This document shows, one piece after another, positions 27,429 to 35,320 of a stretch of DNA of 64,000 nucleotides. The notes beneath the pieces were generated by a model, which was not told where the DNA came from, did no database searches, and saw nothing but the letters and a program-made list of their open reading frames with translations. The stretch's first letter is position 1, and every line of letters begins with the position of its first letter. Source of the stretch: Roseateles depolymerans (GTDB lineage: Bacteria > Pseudomonadota > Gammaproteobacteria > Burkholderiales > Burkholderiaceae_C); contig QFOD01000006.1 in the NCBI GenBank assembly GCA_003241055.1, positions 62,001 to 126,000 of the forward strand, given 5' to 3'. Position numbers and translations under genes: made by a program.

Positions 27429-27501
27429 GTCGCAAGAGCAGCCTTCCCGCCACAGAGCGCTGATCCCAACTGCTCGGCACCAACGCACCCCGTCGCGCCC
27501 A

Positions 27502-28272
27502 TCAATGCGCCCCCTGCAACTCGGTCGCTTCCGTGCCCATATAGGCCTCCAGCACCGCCGGATGCTTGGACACCGTCGCGTAGTCGCCCTCGGCCAGCAC
27601 CGCGCCGCGGGCCAGCACCGTGATGCGGTCGGCGATGCGCGAGACCACGCGCATGTTGTGCTCCACCATCAGCACCGTGCGGCCCTCGGCCACGCGCTTG
27701 ATGAGGTCGGTCACGCGGTCCACATCCTCGTGGCCCATGCCCTGCGTGGGCTCGTCCAGCAGCATCAGCTGCGGCTCCATCGCCATCGTGGTGGCGATCT
27801 CCAGCGCGCGCTTGCGGCCGTAGGGCAGGTCGGCGGCGCGCGCGTCAGCCATGTCGCGCAGGTCCACCAGTTCCAGCAGGTCCAGCACCCGGTGGTCGAG
27901 CTTCTGCAGCCCCGACAGCCCGCGCCAGAAATGGAAGCTCGTGCCGGTGAAACGCTGCAGGCCGATGCGCACGTTCTCCAGCACCGTGAGGTGCGGAAAC
28001 ACCGCCGAGATCTGGAAGCTGCGGATCACGCCGCGCCGGGCGATCTGCGCCGAGGTCTCGCCGGTGATGTCCACGCCATTGAACTCGATGCGCCCGCGCG
28101 TGGGCGTCAGGAACTTGGTCAGCAGGTTGAAGCAGGTGGTCTTGCCGGCGCCGTTGGGGCCCAGCAGTGCATGGATGTGGCCACGCTGCACGCGCAGGTC
28201 GACCGAGTCCACGGCGGTGAAGCCCTTGAACTCCTTGGTCAGCCCGTTTGTCTCCAGGATGTATTCGCTCAT
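27502..28272 (-). CDS. livG: Branched-chain amino acid ABC transporter ATPase, LivG type (set 1)
   Basis: A 256-residue ATPase. Walker A is GPNGAGKTT, followed by the LivG-typical FNLLTKFLTPTRGRIEF and RRGVIRSFQISAVFPHLTVLENV. The signature is degenerate (LPYGRKRALEIA), as usual for LivG, and Walker B is LMLLDEPTQGM. MVEHNMRVV carries the switch His. It should heterodimerise with LivF of set 1. It is the first gene of set 1 in transcription order, 68 bases after the hydrolase gene. Confidence 0.94.
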   Translation of the reverse strand: MSEYILETNGLTKEFKGFTAVDSVDLRVQRGHIHALLGPNGAGKTTCFNLLTKFLTPTRGRIEFNGVDITGETSAQIARRGVIRSFQISAVFPHLTVLENVRIGLQRFTGTSFHFWRGLSGLQKLDHRVLDLLELVDLRDMADARAADLPYGRKRALEIATTMAMEPQLMLLDEPTQGMGHEDVDRVTDLIKRVAEGRTVLMVEHNMRVVSRIADRITVLARGAVLAEGDYATVSKHPAVLEAYMGTEATELQGAH

Positions 28273-28340
28273 GTCTGAGGGCGCGTTGCGCTGTTTCGTG
28301 CGACTCTAGGGCCTGGGCGGCTCTCTGGGGCTACGGGCAT

Positions 28341-29195
28341 CTACGCACCGCCGGGGGCCAGGGTGTCAGCGGCGAGAAAGCGTTCGATGAGACCGATCTG
28401 CTCGCCGGTGTTCAGCGCCGGTGCATGGCCGCAGCCGGCGATGGTGGCTACCGCGGCGCGCGGCCCGCGTTCTCGCATCGCCTGCGCGGTCTCCAGCGTC
28501 AGCAGCGTGGAGTGCTCGCCGCGCAGGCACAGCACCGGCAGGTCCAGGCCGTCCCAGGCGGTCCAGAGCTGGTAGTCGTCGGGGTGGTGCTCGAACTGCG
28601 CGACCAGGGCCGGGTCGTAATGGGTGGTTACGCGGCCGTCGGGCAGGCGGCGCAGCGAGGTCTCGGTCAGGTGGCGCCACTGGGCCTCGCTGAGCGCGCC
28701 GAAGCTGGCGTAGATCTCGCGGAAATAGGCCTGCAGCGCGCTGACCGTGGCAAAGGCCGGCGGCTGGCCGGCGTAGGTCTTGATGCGCTCCAGCGCGGGC
28801 GCGGCCAGCTCGGGGCCGTTGTCGTTCAGCACCAGGCGGCGTATGCGGCCGCGCAGCCGGGTTGCGGCACCCAGCGTGCCGATGGCGCCGCCCATCGAGG
28901 TGCCCACCCAGTGCACCTTCTGCAGCCCGAGCTGGTCGAGCAGCGCCTCGGCCTGTTCCACATAGAAGGCCAGGCAGTATTCGCGGGCCGGCTCCACCGC
29001 CCATTGCGACAGGCCGCGGCCCAGCGTGTCCGGGCAGATAACGCGCCAGCGGCCCGCCAGTGCGGCGGCGAAGTCGTCGAAGTCCCGCCCGCTGCGGGCC
29101 AGGCCGTGCCAGGCGATGACCGCGGGCGCGTCGGGCTCGCCCCACTCGGTGAGGTGGATCTCGCGCCCCAGGCAGTTCAGGTAATGCGACCTCAT
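28341..29195 (-). CDS. Alpha/beta hydrolase
   Basis: A 284-residue hydrolase. The oxyanion strand is VIAWHGLARSGRDFD, the nucleophile elbow VHWVGTSMGGAIG contains the GxSxG Ser, the acidic residue is likely in LPVLCLRGEHSTLL and the His in IAGCGHAPALN. The substrate is unknown. The ATG overlaps the stop of livM (set 2) in an ATGA, so it is translationally coupled to the transporter and may act on an imported ester, amide or related compound. Confidence 0.9.
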   Translation of the reverse strand: MRSHYLNCLGREIHLTEWGEPDAPAVIAWHGLARSGRDFDDFAAALAGRWRVICPDTLGRGLSQWAVEPAREYCLAFYVEQAEALLDQLGLQKVHWVGTSMGGAIGTLGAATRLRGRIRRLVLNDNGPELAAPALERIKTYAGQPPAFATVSALQAYFREIYASFGALSEAQWRHLTETSLRRLPDGRVTTHYDPALVAQFEHHPDDYQLWTAWDGLDLPVLCLRGEHSTLLTLETAQAMRERGPRAAVATIAGCGHAPALNTGEQIGLIERFLAADTLAPGGA

Positions 29196-30292
29196 GGTGC
29201 TCCGCTCTTCTTTCTGGCGCGCTGCCAGGCCGACAGCCGCAGCCGCCCCACCACGCCACCGGGGAAGTGATAGACCGCCAGCACGAACAGCAGGCCCAGC
29301 CACAGCAGCCAGCGGTCGGGCGACACCAGCGTGGACAGCACCGGCACGCCGTCCACCAGCGCGCCGGCGCCCTTGAGCAGGGCCTGCAGGTAGTTCTGCG
29401 CGACGATGAACAGCACGCTGCCGATGACGGCGCCGTAGATGGAGCCCATGCCGCCGATGACGACGATGAGCAGCAGGTCCAGCATGATCTCCATGCTCAT
29501 CGCGGTTTCCGGCCCGGTGTAGCGCAGCCACAGCGCCAGCAGCGCGCCGCCGCAGCAGGCCAGGAGTGCGGCGATGACGTTGGCGCCGGTGCGGTAGACC
29601 ACCGGCCGGTAGCCGATGGCCTCGGCGCGGAACTCGTTCTCGCGGATGGCCTGCAGCACCCGGCCGAAGGGCGAGTTCACGACGCGCAGCAGCCCCAGCA
29701 CCAGTGCCGTCACGGCAGCGAAGAGTAGGTAGTAGCTCAGTAGCCGGCCGTCCAGCATCACGCCCAGCACGGGCTCCTCGGCGAACTCGGTGGACGGGCG
29801 CAGCAGGGCGGGCAGCTGGAAGTTCAGCCCGTCCTCGCCGCCGGTGAGGTCGCTGAGCTGCGAGCACAGCGTCATGAAGGCCGAGGCGACGGCCAGCGTG
29901 ATCATCGCGAAGAAGATGGCCTTCACGCGCAGGCTGGCCAGGCCCATGGCCAGCGCCAGCGCCGCGCTCAAGCCCAGCGCCGCGGCCAGGCCCAGCGCCA
30001 GCGAGCCCCAGTCCGGCCCCAGCCGCGTGGACGCGATGGCGATGCCGTAGGCCCCTATGCCGACGAACATCGTGTGGGCGAAGCTGACGATGCCGGTGTA
30101 GCCCAGCAGCAGGTCGTAGCTGGCCACCAGCAGGATGAAGACCAGCACCTTGGCCGCGACGTTGAGCGCCTGTGTGCCGGGAAACAGGAAGGGCGCGCCG
30201 AGCAGGCCGATGAAGCAGGCCATCAGCAGCACCGCCAGCGGCTTGCTGCGCGGCAGGTCGTGGGAGAGCAGGGCGCGAAATGCAGATGTCAT
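29192..30292 (-). CDS. livM: Branched-chain amino acid ABC transporter permease, LivM type (set 2)
   Basis: A 366-residue inner-membrane permease. The LivM pattern is clear: ILLVASYDLLLGYTGIVSFAHTMF, LRVKAIFFAMITLAVASAF, LTGGEDGLNF, and the coupling loop SPFGRVLQAIRENEFRAEAIGY. It is longer than LivM of set 1 through N-terminal and loop extensions. It pairs with LivH of set 2, and its stop overlaps the hydrolase start by four bases. Confidence 0.93.
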   Translation of the reverse strand: MTSAFRALLSHDLPRSKPLAVLLMACFIGLLGAPFLFPGTQALNVAAKVLVFILLVASYDLLLGYTGIVSFAHTMFVGIGAYGIAIASTRLGPDWGSLALGLAAALGLSAALALAMGLASLRVKAIFFAMITLAVASAFMTLCSQLSDLTGGEDGLNFQLPALLRPSTEFAEEPVLGVMLDGRLLSYYLLFAAVTALVLGLLRVVNSPFGRVLQAIRENEFRAEAIGYRPVVYRTGANVIAALLACCGGALLALWLRYTGPETAMSMEIMLDLLLIVVIGGMGSIYGAVIGSVLFIVAQNYLQALLKGAGALVDGVPVLSTLVSPDRWLLWLGLLFVLAVYHFPGGVVGRLRLSAWQRARKKSGAP

Positions 30293-30350
30293 CAGAAACC
30301 CCTCGCTTCGCCGGGCGTGATCAGCGACGCGAATGCCGAATGGAAATCCC

Positions 30351-30428
30351 AGCGACTGCCGTGGAACTGGCTTTGCCAGTCCACCGGCAGTGCCCCCTCG
30401 AGGGGGCCCGCGAAGCGGGTACGGGGGG
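30351..30428 (-). repeat. Three-hairpin intergenic repeat, copy 2
   Basis: A 78-base unit directly downstream of livH (set 2), in the same relative place as copy 1. The three hairpins are ACTGGC-TTT-GCCAGT, CCCCCTCGAGGGGG and CCCGC-GAA-GCGGG. Compared with copy 1, stem pairs in the first and third hairpins changed on both sides so that pairing is kept. Confidence 0.75.
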
Positions 30429-30431
30429 AGC

Positions 30432-31406
30432 TCATTTCGCTCCCACGGGGTAGAGGCCTTGCGGGCGCCACATCAGGAGGGCCACCATCAGCGCGATGTT
30501 GGAGAACAGCGCGGCCTTGGGCGCGATGAAGCCCACGTAGTTGGCCACCAGGCCCACCAGCAGCGCGCCCACCAGGCAGCCCAGGGTGGAGCCCAGGCCG
30601 CCGATGATGATGACGATGAAGAGCAGCAGGTTGACCTTGGCGCCGATCTGCGGCTCCACGCCCTGCTGCACCAGCGCCCACAGCACGCCGCCCAGCCCGG
30701 CCAGCGCGGCGCCGGCCACGAACACGCCGACGAACAGCCGGCGTATGCGGTAGCCCAGCGCCTCGACCATCTCGCGGTCCTGCACGCCGGCGCGTATCAG
30801 CAGGCCGATCTTGGTGCGGTTCAGCACCGCCAGCAGCGTGATGAGCACGGCGATGCCGATGCCGCAGGCCAGCAGCCGGAACTTCTCCACCGCCACGTCG
30901 CCGAGCAGGAAGATGCCGCGCAGGGTCTCGGGCAGCGGCAGCGGGATCAGCTGCGCACCCCAGCTGGCCTTGATCAGCTCCTCGCCGATGATCATGCCGC
31001 CCATGGTGATGAGGATCTGCTTCAGATGCTGGCCATAGACCGGCCGCACCAGCACGCGCTCGAACACCACACCCACGGCTGCGGCCACCGCCATGCCGGC
31101 GCCGCAGGCCAGAGCCAGCGCGGCGAGGTTGGGCAGCAGCTCGGGGCTGGCGGCCCAGGGGCCCAGCGCTGCCATCACCGTGGTGGCGGTGAAGGCGCCC
31201 AGCGCGATGAACACGCCGTGGCCGAAGTTCAGCACGTCCATGAGGCCGAACACCAGCGTAAGGCCGGACGCGATCACGAAGATGATCAGCCCCATGGCCA
31301 GGCCGGCCAGCGTGAGGTTGGCCCAGGTGCTGGGGCTGCCGGTGAGGGGCAGGGCGAGCAGCATCAGGGTGGCCAGCAGGGCCAGGGGTTTGGGGTCGAG
31401 TTTCAT
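30432..31406 (-). CDS. livH: Branched-chain amino acid ABC transporter permease, LivH type (set 2)
   Basis: A 324-residue inner-membrane permease. LivH landmarks are LAGLAMGLIIFVIASGLTLVFGL, DVLNFGHGVFIALGAF, and the coupling loop NRTKIGLLIRAGVQDREMVEALGY. IIGGLGSTLGCLVGALLVG is also family-typical. The N-terminus begins at the ATG at 31406 with a first helix (LALLATLMLLALPLTG). It is separated from livF of set 2 by the 0.9-kb gap that holds element B. Confidence 0.93.
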   Translation of the reverse strand: MKLDPKPLALLATLMLLALPLTGSPSTWANLTLAGLAMGLIIFVIASGLTLVFGLMDVLNFGHGVFIALGAFTATTVMAALGPWAASPELLPNLAALALACGAGMAVAAAVGVVFERVLVRPVYGQHLKQILITMGGMIIGEELIKASWGAQLIPLPLPETLRGIFLLGDVAVEKFRLLACGIGIAVLITLLAVLNRTKIGLLIRAGVQDREMVEALGYRIRRLFVGVFVAGAALAGLGGVLWALVQQGVEPQIGAKVNLLLFIVIIIGGLGSTLGCLVGALLVGLVANYVGFIAPKAALFSNIALMVALLMWRPQGLYPVGAK

Positions 31407-31460
31407 GTCTCGGCGCCGGATGGGTTTGTTGGAGCCACGGTGTGGGGTTGCTGTTGCAAT

Positions 31461-32231
31461 GAGCCTTTGCGACTCGCGGCACCGTACGGGCGGCCTGCTT
31501 TTGCAACAAGCCTTTTGAACTCGCGGCACCGCGCCGGGAATCCTGCCTTGCCGCTTGCAAGCGGCAAGGCCCTCGCCAGGCACAAGGCAGCCCGCAGTGG
31601 GCTGCCTTGTGTCCGGGCTCGACCCCGGCGGGCGGGTAACTTTCTTCTGGTCGCGCCCAGAAGAAAGTCACCAAAGAAGATGCGCCTAACCGCACCGCGC
31701 TCGGGATCTGCTGCGCGGTCCACCAATTCAACGGACGCTGGCCGTGTGCGCTGAAGCGAGCCGCTGCGCGCTCGCGGTGGACTTGTCATCGCCCGGTGGG
31801 CTCGAACCTCTGCGCCGTTCAACGCGCGGCTGCACGCCGTGCTCACGAGCAAATACCAATGCAGCGCCGCCCGGGCGGCGCGGTCCTGGGTTTTGTATTC
31901 GCATCCGCAGGCGCCGGCGTGCAGCCGCGCCTTAGTCGGCGCGAAGGTGCGATGGCTGGTGCTCGTCACAAGTCCACCGCGAGAGCGCAGCGGCTCGCCT
32001 CTGGCCTCCATGCCGCTGCTCCCGATCAAGCGGGCTCGCAGTGGCTGTGGAATTAGCGCTCCTCTTTTGGTGACTTTTCTCTGGCGCGACAGAGAAAAGT
32101 TACCCGCCCTCGCGGGGCTGAGCCCGGACACAGGGCAGCCCACTGCGGGCTGCCTTGTGCCTGGCAAGGGCCTTGCCGCTTGCAAGCGGCCAGGCAGGAT
32201 TCCCGCGGCGGTGCTGCGAGTCCAAAGGCTC
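31461..32231. repeat. Large quasi-palindromic non-coding element B
   Basis: This element fills most of the 904-base gap between livF and livH of set 2. It has the same modules as element A in inverted order, and both arms are complete: end units, 24-base palindrome (31546-31569, perfect), 11-bp hairpin near 31583-31610, and the A/T-stem hairpins at 31639-31668 and 32073-32100. Inside are the 31-base repeats at 31756-31786 and 31968-31998 and a central GC hairpin at 31864-31881. The right-arm stem ACTTTTCTCTG/CAGAGAAAAGT differs from ACTTTCTTCTG/CAGAAGAAAGT of element A on both sides. No transposase or credible gene is present. Confidence 0.85.
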
Positions 32232-32310
32232 GCAGCAAGAGCAGGATGATCTGCCTCATTCGACGAGGGAAGACCTTTATCGTCAATGCAGCCCCACCGG
32301 CACAAGGCAC

Positions 32311-33042
32311 TCATTGATGCGCCCCCAACGACAAGCCCAGCAGCCGCTGCTGCAGGCCAGCATCCGCAATCAGATCCGCCATCGCGCCCGCATGCACGAT
32401 GCGCCCGTCGTCCATCACCGCCACCTGGTCGCCCAGCGCCTCCGCCACGCGGAAGTTCTGCTCCACCAGCAGCACCGTGGTCTGCGTGGCCTTCAAGGCC
32501 TTCAGTGCGGTGATCAGGTTCAGCACCATGGAGGGCGCCAGGCCCTTGCTGGGCTCGTCGATCACCAGCAGCTCGCGCGGCTCGATCATGGCGCGGGCGA
32601 TGGCCAGCATCTGCTTCTGGCCACCGCTGAGCTTGCCGGCCGGGTGCTGCCAGAAGGTCTTCAGCGCGGGGAACAGGCCGAACAGCCAGTCCAGCCGCTG
32701 GGCGTCCAGGTCGGCCAGTCGCTTCGCGCGACGCGCGGCCAGCAGCAGGTTCTCGGCCACGCTCAGCTCGCCGAAGATGCCCATGGTCTCGGGCACATAG
32801 GCGATGCCGCGCGCCGCGATGTCGGGCGTGGCGAGCTTCGTGATGTCCTCGCCCTTGAAACGCACGCTGCCGCGGCTTGCGGTCCACAGGCCCATCAAGG
32901 TGCGCAGCGTGCTGGTCTTGCCCGCGCCATTGCGGCCCAGCAGCATGGTGACCTGACCCTGCGGCACGGCCAGGTCCACGCCGTGCAGGATGTGATACGC
33001 GCCCACATGCGTGTGCACGCCGCTCAATTCAACAAGGTTCAT
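32311..33042 (-). CDS. livF: Branched-chain amino acid ABC transporter ATPase, LivF type (set 2)
   Basis: A 243-residue ATPase with normal Walker A GRNGAGKTS, signature KLSGGQKQMLAIARAM, Walker B LLVIDEPSKGLAP and switch His region LLVEQNFRVA. The LivF opening GAYHILHGVDLAVPQGQ is present. The start overlaps the livG stop by four bases (ATGA), so the two ATPases are made together. Element B lies directly downstream. Confidence 0.94.
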   Translation of the reverse strand: MNLVELSGVHTHVGAYHILHGVDLAVPQGQVTMLLGRNGAGKTSTLRTLMGLWTASRGSVRFKGEDITKLATPDIAARGIAYVPETMGIFGELSVAENLLLAARRAKRLADLDAQRLDWLFGLFPALKTFWQHPAGKLSGGQKQMLAIARAMIEPRELLVIDEPSKGLAPSMVLNLITALKALKATQTTVLLVEQNFRVAEALGDQVAVMDDGRIVHAGAMADLIADAGLQQRLLGLSLGAHQ

Positions 33043-33794
33043 GGCGTGGCCTCCTCGGCCAAGCCCAGGTAGGCCTGCTGCACGATGGGCGAGGCGATCA
33101 CCTCGGCCGGGTCGCCGTCGGCCACCAGCCGGCCCTGGTGCAGCACGATGATGCGGTCGGCCAGCTCGCGCACCACGTCCATCTTGTGCTCCACCAGCAG
33201 CAGCGTGTGGCGCTTCTCGGCCTTGAGCGCGCGGATCAGGTCCAGCACCACCGGCACCTCGTCCACGCTCATGCCGGCCGTGGGTTCGTCGAACAGGTAG
33301 ACCTTGGGCGCCAGCGCCATCAGCAGGGCCACCTCCAGCTTGCGCTGGTCGCCATGCGGCAGGCTGGCGGCCAGCTCGGTGGCGCGATGCGCGAGGCGCA
33401 CGCGCTCCAGGATGGCTTCGGCCTCGGTGATCAGCTCACGGTGGGACAGCCAGGTCGAGAACAGCTTCAGGCCCTTGCCATGGCGGGCCTGCACCGCCAG
33501 GCGCACGTTCTCCTGCACGGTCAGGTGGGCGAACAGCTGGGTCAGCTGGAAGGCCCGGCCCAGGCCGCGGCGGGTGCGCTCGGGGGCACCCAGCGCGGAC
33601 AGGTTCTCGCCGTCCAGCCACACCTCGCCCGCAGTCGCCGGCAGCTGGCCCGAGATCAGGTTGAAGTAGGTCGTCTTGCCCGCGCCGTTGGGGCCCACGA
33701 TGGCGGTCAGCGTGCCGGGCTGGAAGGCGCACGACACCGCATCGACGGCCACATGGCCGCCGAAGCGGATGGTCAGGTTCTTGGTTTCGAGCAT
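33039..33794 (-). CDS. livG: Branched-chain amino acid ABC transporter ATPase, LivG type (set 2)
   Basis: A 251-residue ATPase: Walker A GPNGAGKTT, LivG-type YFNLISGQLPATAGEV and RRGLGRAFQLTQLFAHLTVQENV, degenerate signature LPHGDQRKLEVA, Walker B KVYLFDEPTAGM, and LLVEHKMDVV with the switch His. It follows the binding-protein gene of set 2 by 152 bases and overlaps livF. Confidence 0.94.
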   Translation of the reverse strand: MLETKNLTIRFGGHVAVDAVSCAFQPGTLTAIVGPNGAGKTTYFNLISGQLPATAGEVWLDGENLSALGAPERTRRGLGRAFQLTQLFAHLTVQENVRLAVQARHGKGLKLFSTWLSHRELITEAEAILERVRLAHRATELAASLPHGDQRKLEVALLMALAPKVYLFDEPTAGMSVDEVPVVLDLIRALKAEKRHTLLLVEHKMDVVRELADRIIVLHQGRLVADGDPAEVIASPIVQQAYLGLAEEATP

Positions 33795-33861
33795 GGAGTG
33801 TTACAGCGCGGAAATCCAATCCGAGGCGTAGCGAGCGGGCGGCAGACGAGGCGCGGGAGGA

Positions 33862-33904
33862 CCCGGTGACCGGAACGACCTTCCTGGTCGTGAGGATCAC
33901 CGGG
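33862..33904 (-). promoter_or_regulatory. Intercistronic stem-loop between binding protein and livG (set 2)
   Basis: Outer stem CCCGGTGA pairs with TCACCGGG, and an inner stem ACGACC pairs with GGTCGT around TTCCT, with an internal loop between them. It lies in the 152-base gap downstream of the binding-protein gene, equivalent to the hairpin in set 1. It may hold message levels of the binding protein above those of the other components. Confidence 0.5.
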
Positions 33905-33946
33905 GGGCCCGCAACGAAGGATCCCGCCCGCGCAGTAGCCGAGCCC

Positions 33947-35155
33947 TCAGCGCTTGTTGCGGATGGGGACGGCCATCTCCTCCGGCTTGATCTCCCGCAC
34001 CAGCTCCGGCACGCCCCACGGGAAAGCCGGGTCCACCTTGATCTTGAAGTGGTACATCGACTGCATCGCCTGGTGGTCTTCCGGGCGGAAGGTCATGCGG
34101 CCCTTGGGCGTCTCGAAGCTCAGGCCCTCCATGGTCTTGATGAGCTTGTTGGTCGCCGTGTCGCCGCCGGTCTTCTTCAGCGCCTCCACGATCGCGATGC
34201 CCGCACTCATGCCGCCGGCGGTGAAGAAGTCGGGCGGGGCCTTGAACTGCTTGTAGTGGTTGGCCACCAACCACTCGTTGACCGGGTTCTTGGGGATGCC
34301 GAAGTAGTAGTAGGTCGCGCCCTCCATGCCCGGGAACTGCTTGTAGGCAGCCATGGCCGGCAGGATGTTGCCGCCCGAGCCCACGGCGATGCCGTAGCGC
34401 TTTTGCAAGTCCAGCGCGGCCAGTGCGGGGAAGGGCGTGGTGGCGCCGGCCCACACGACGGCAATCACCTTGGGGCCGGGCTTGTCTTTCAGCGCGTCCA
34501 CCAGGCGCTGGATGCCGGCGGTGAAGTCGGTGGTGGCCGTGGGCAGGTATTCCTCGTGCACGACCTTGGCCTTTTTAAGCGCCTCCTTGAAGGCCTTCAC
34601 GCCGTCGCGGCCGAAGGCGTAGTCCTGCGCGAGCACGGCGATGGAAAGACCTGGCACGTCCGACGCCACCGCATTGGCCAGCGCGTCCTGGCTGGAGCTG
34701 CGGCCGGTGCGGAAGATGTACTTGTTCCACTTGTCGCCGGTGATGGAGTCGGCCACGGCGGGCTCCACCAGCAGGATCTTCTTGTACTCCTCGGCCACCG
34801 GCAGCATGGCCAGCGCCACGCCGCTGGAGGTGGGCCCGACCGCGATGTCCGCCTTGTCGTCGCCATAGGCGGCAGCCAGCAGGCTCTTGCCCACATCGGG
34901 CTTGCCCTGGTCGTCCTTCTCGAGGATCACCAGCTTGCGGCCGGCCACCGTCATGCTGCCGCCGGTGGCGTATTCCAGCCCCATGCGAAGGCCGATGGCG
35001 GTCTGCTTGCCATAGGCCTCCAGCGCGCCGGTCTTGCTGAAGATGTGGGCGATGCGGATGTCCTTGCCCTGGGCGAGGGCCGGCACGGCGAGGGCGGCCA
35101 GGCTCAGGCCGGCCAGGGCGAGCGCGGCGGTGCGCCGGCGCGTGGGGTGCGTCAT
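33947..35155 (-). CDS. ABC transporter substrate-binding protein, branched-chain amino acid type (set 2)
   Basis: A 402-residue periplasmic binding protein. The signal peptide ends near ALAVPALAQ (residue 29). Then come IRIAHIFSKTGALEAYGKQ, GRKLVILEKDDQGKPDVGK and VGPTSSGVALAMLPVAEEYK, all standard for type I periplasmic binding proteins of the HAAT family. The ligand is unknown; residues KTGALEAYG suggest the broad amide/aromatic-binding group. As first gene of the whole minus-strand array it probably follows the main promoter, in the 165-base gap at 35156-35320. Confidence 0.92.
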   Translation of the reverse strand: MTHPTRRRTAALALAGLSLAALAVPALAQGKDIRIAHIFSKTGALEAYGKQTAIGLRMGLEYATGGSMTVAGRKLVILEKDDQGKPDVGKSLLAAAYGDDKADIAVGPTSSGVALAMLPVAEEYKKILLVEPAVADSITGDKWNKYIFRTGRSSSQDALANAVASDVPGLSIAVLAQDYAFGRDGVKAFKEALKKAKVVHEEYLPTATTDFTAGIQRLVDALKDKPGPKVIAVVWAGATTPFPALAALDLQKRYGIAVGSGGNILPAMAAYKQFPGMEGATYYYFGIPKNPVNEWLVANHYKQFKAPPDFFTAGGMSAGIAIVEALKKTGGDTATNKLIKTMEGLSFETPKGRMTFRPEDHQAMQSMYHFKIKVDPAFPWGVPELVREIKPEEMAVPIRNKR

Positions 35156-35320
35156 GGATGTCTCCTGCTCTTGAGGCGCCTCTTGTCGGGCGCCTGGGCA
35201 TGCTCGCTTACGCAAGCTCCATGCCGTGAGCAGAACGCTGCGGGTAAACGCGGGGTTTGGGTGGCCCGGGCGCGGTTTCGGGCCCGGCGCGCGCAGCCCG
35301 GTGGCCCCAAGTGTCTGAAA
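35156..35320 (-). promoter_or_regulatory. Upstream region of the liv array
   Basis: This gap follows the chemoreceptor stop and precedes the binding-protein gene that opens the array. It contains GC-rich inverted pieces (ggcccgggcgcgg and gggcccggcgcgc) that could end the chemoreceptor transcript. A TCTCCTGCTC complement just before the ATG supplies a GAGCAGGAGA ribosome-binding site. I could not choose promoter boxes. Confidence 0.35.

Noticed and set aside
26715..27501. Insertion sequence
   Set aside because: No transposase or remnant is encoded, and I could not find a clear target-site duplication at either end.
26801..32231. CRISPR array
   Set aside because: Repeats are few, inverted and unevenly spaced with no unique spacers of constant length, and no cas gene is present.
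31403..32887. Open frames of up to 494 codons through element B (and similar ones through element A)
   Set aside because: They run across palindromes and inverted repeats and into livF in the wrong frame. The same DNA is open in several frames on both strands, and copies A and B do not preserve a common reading frame.
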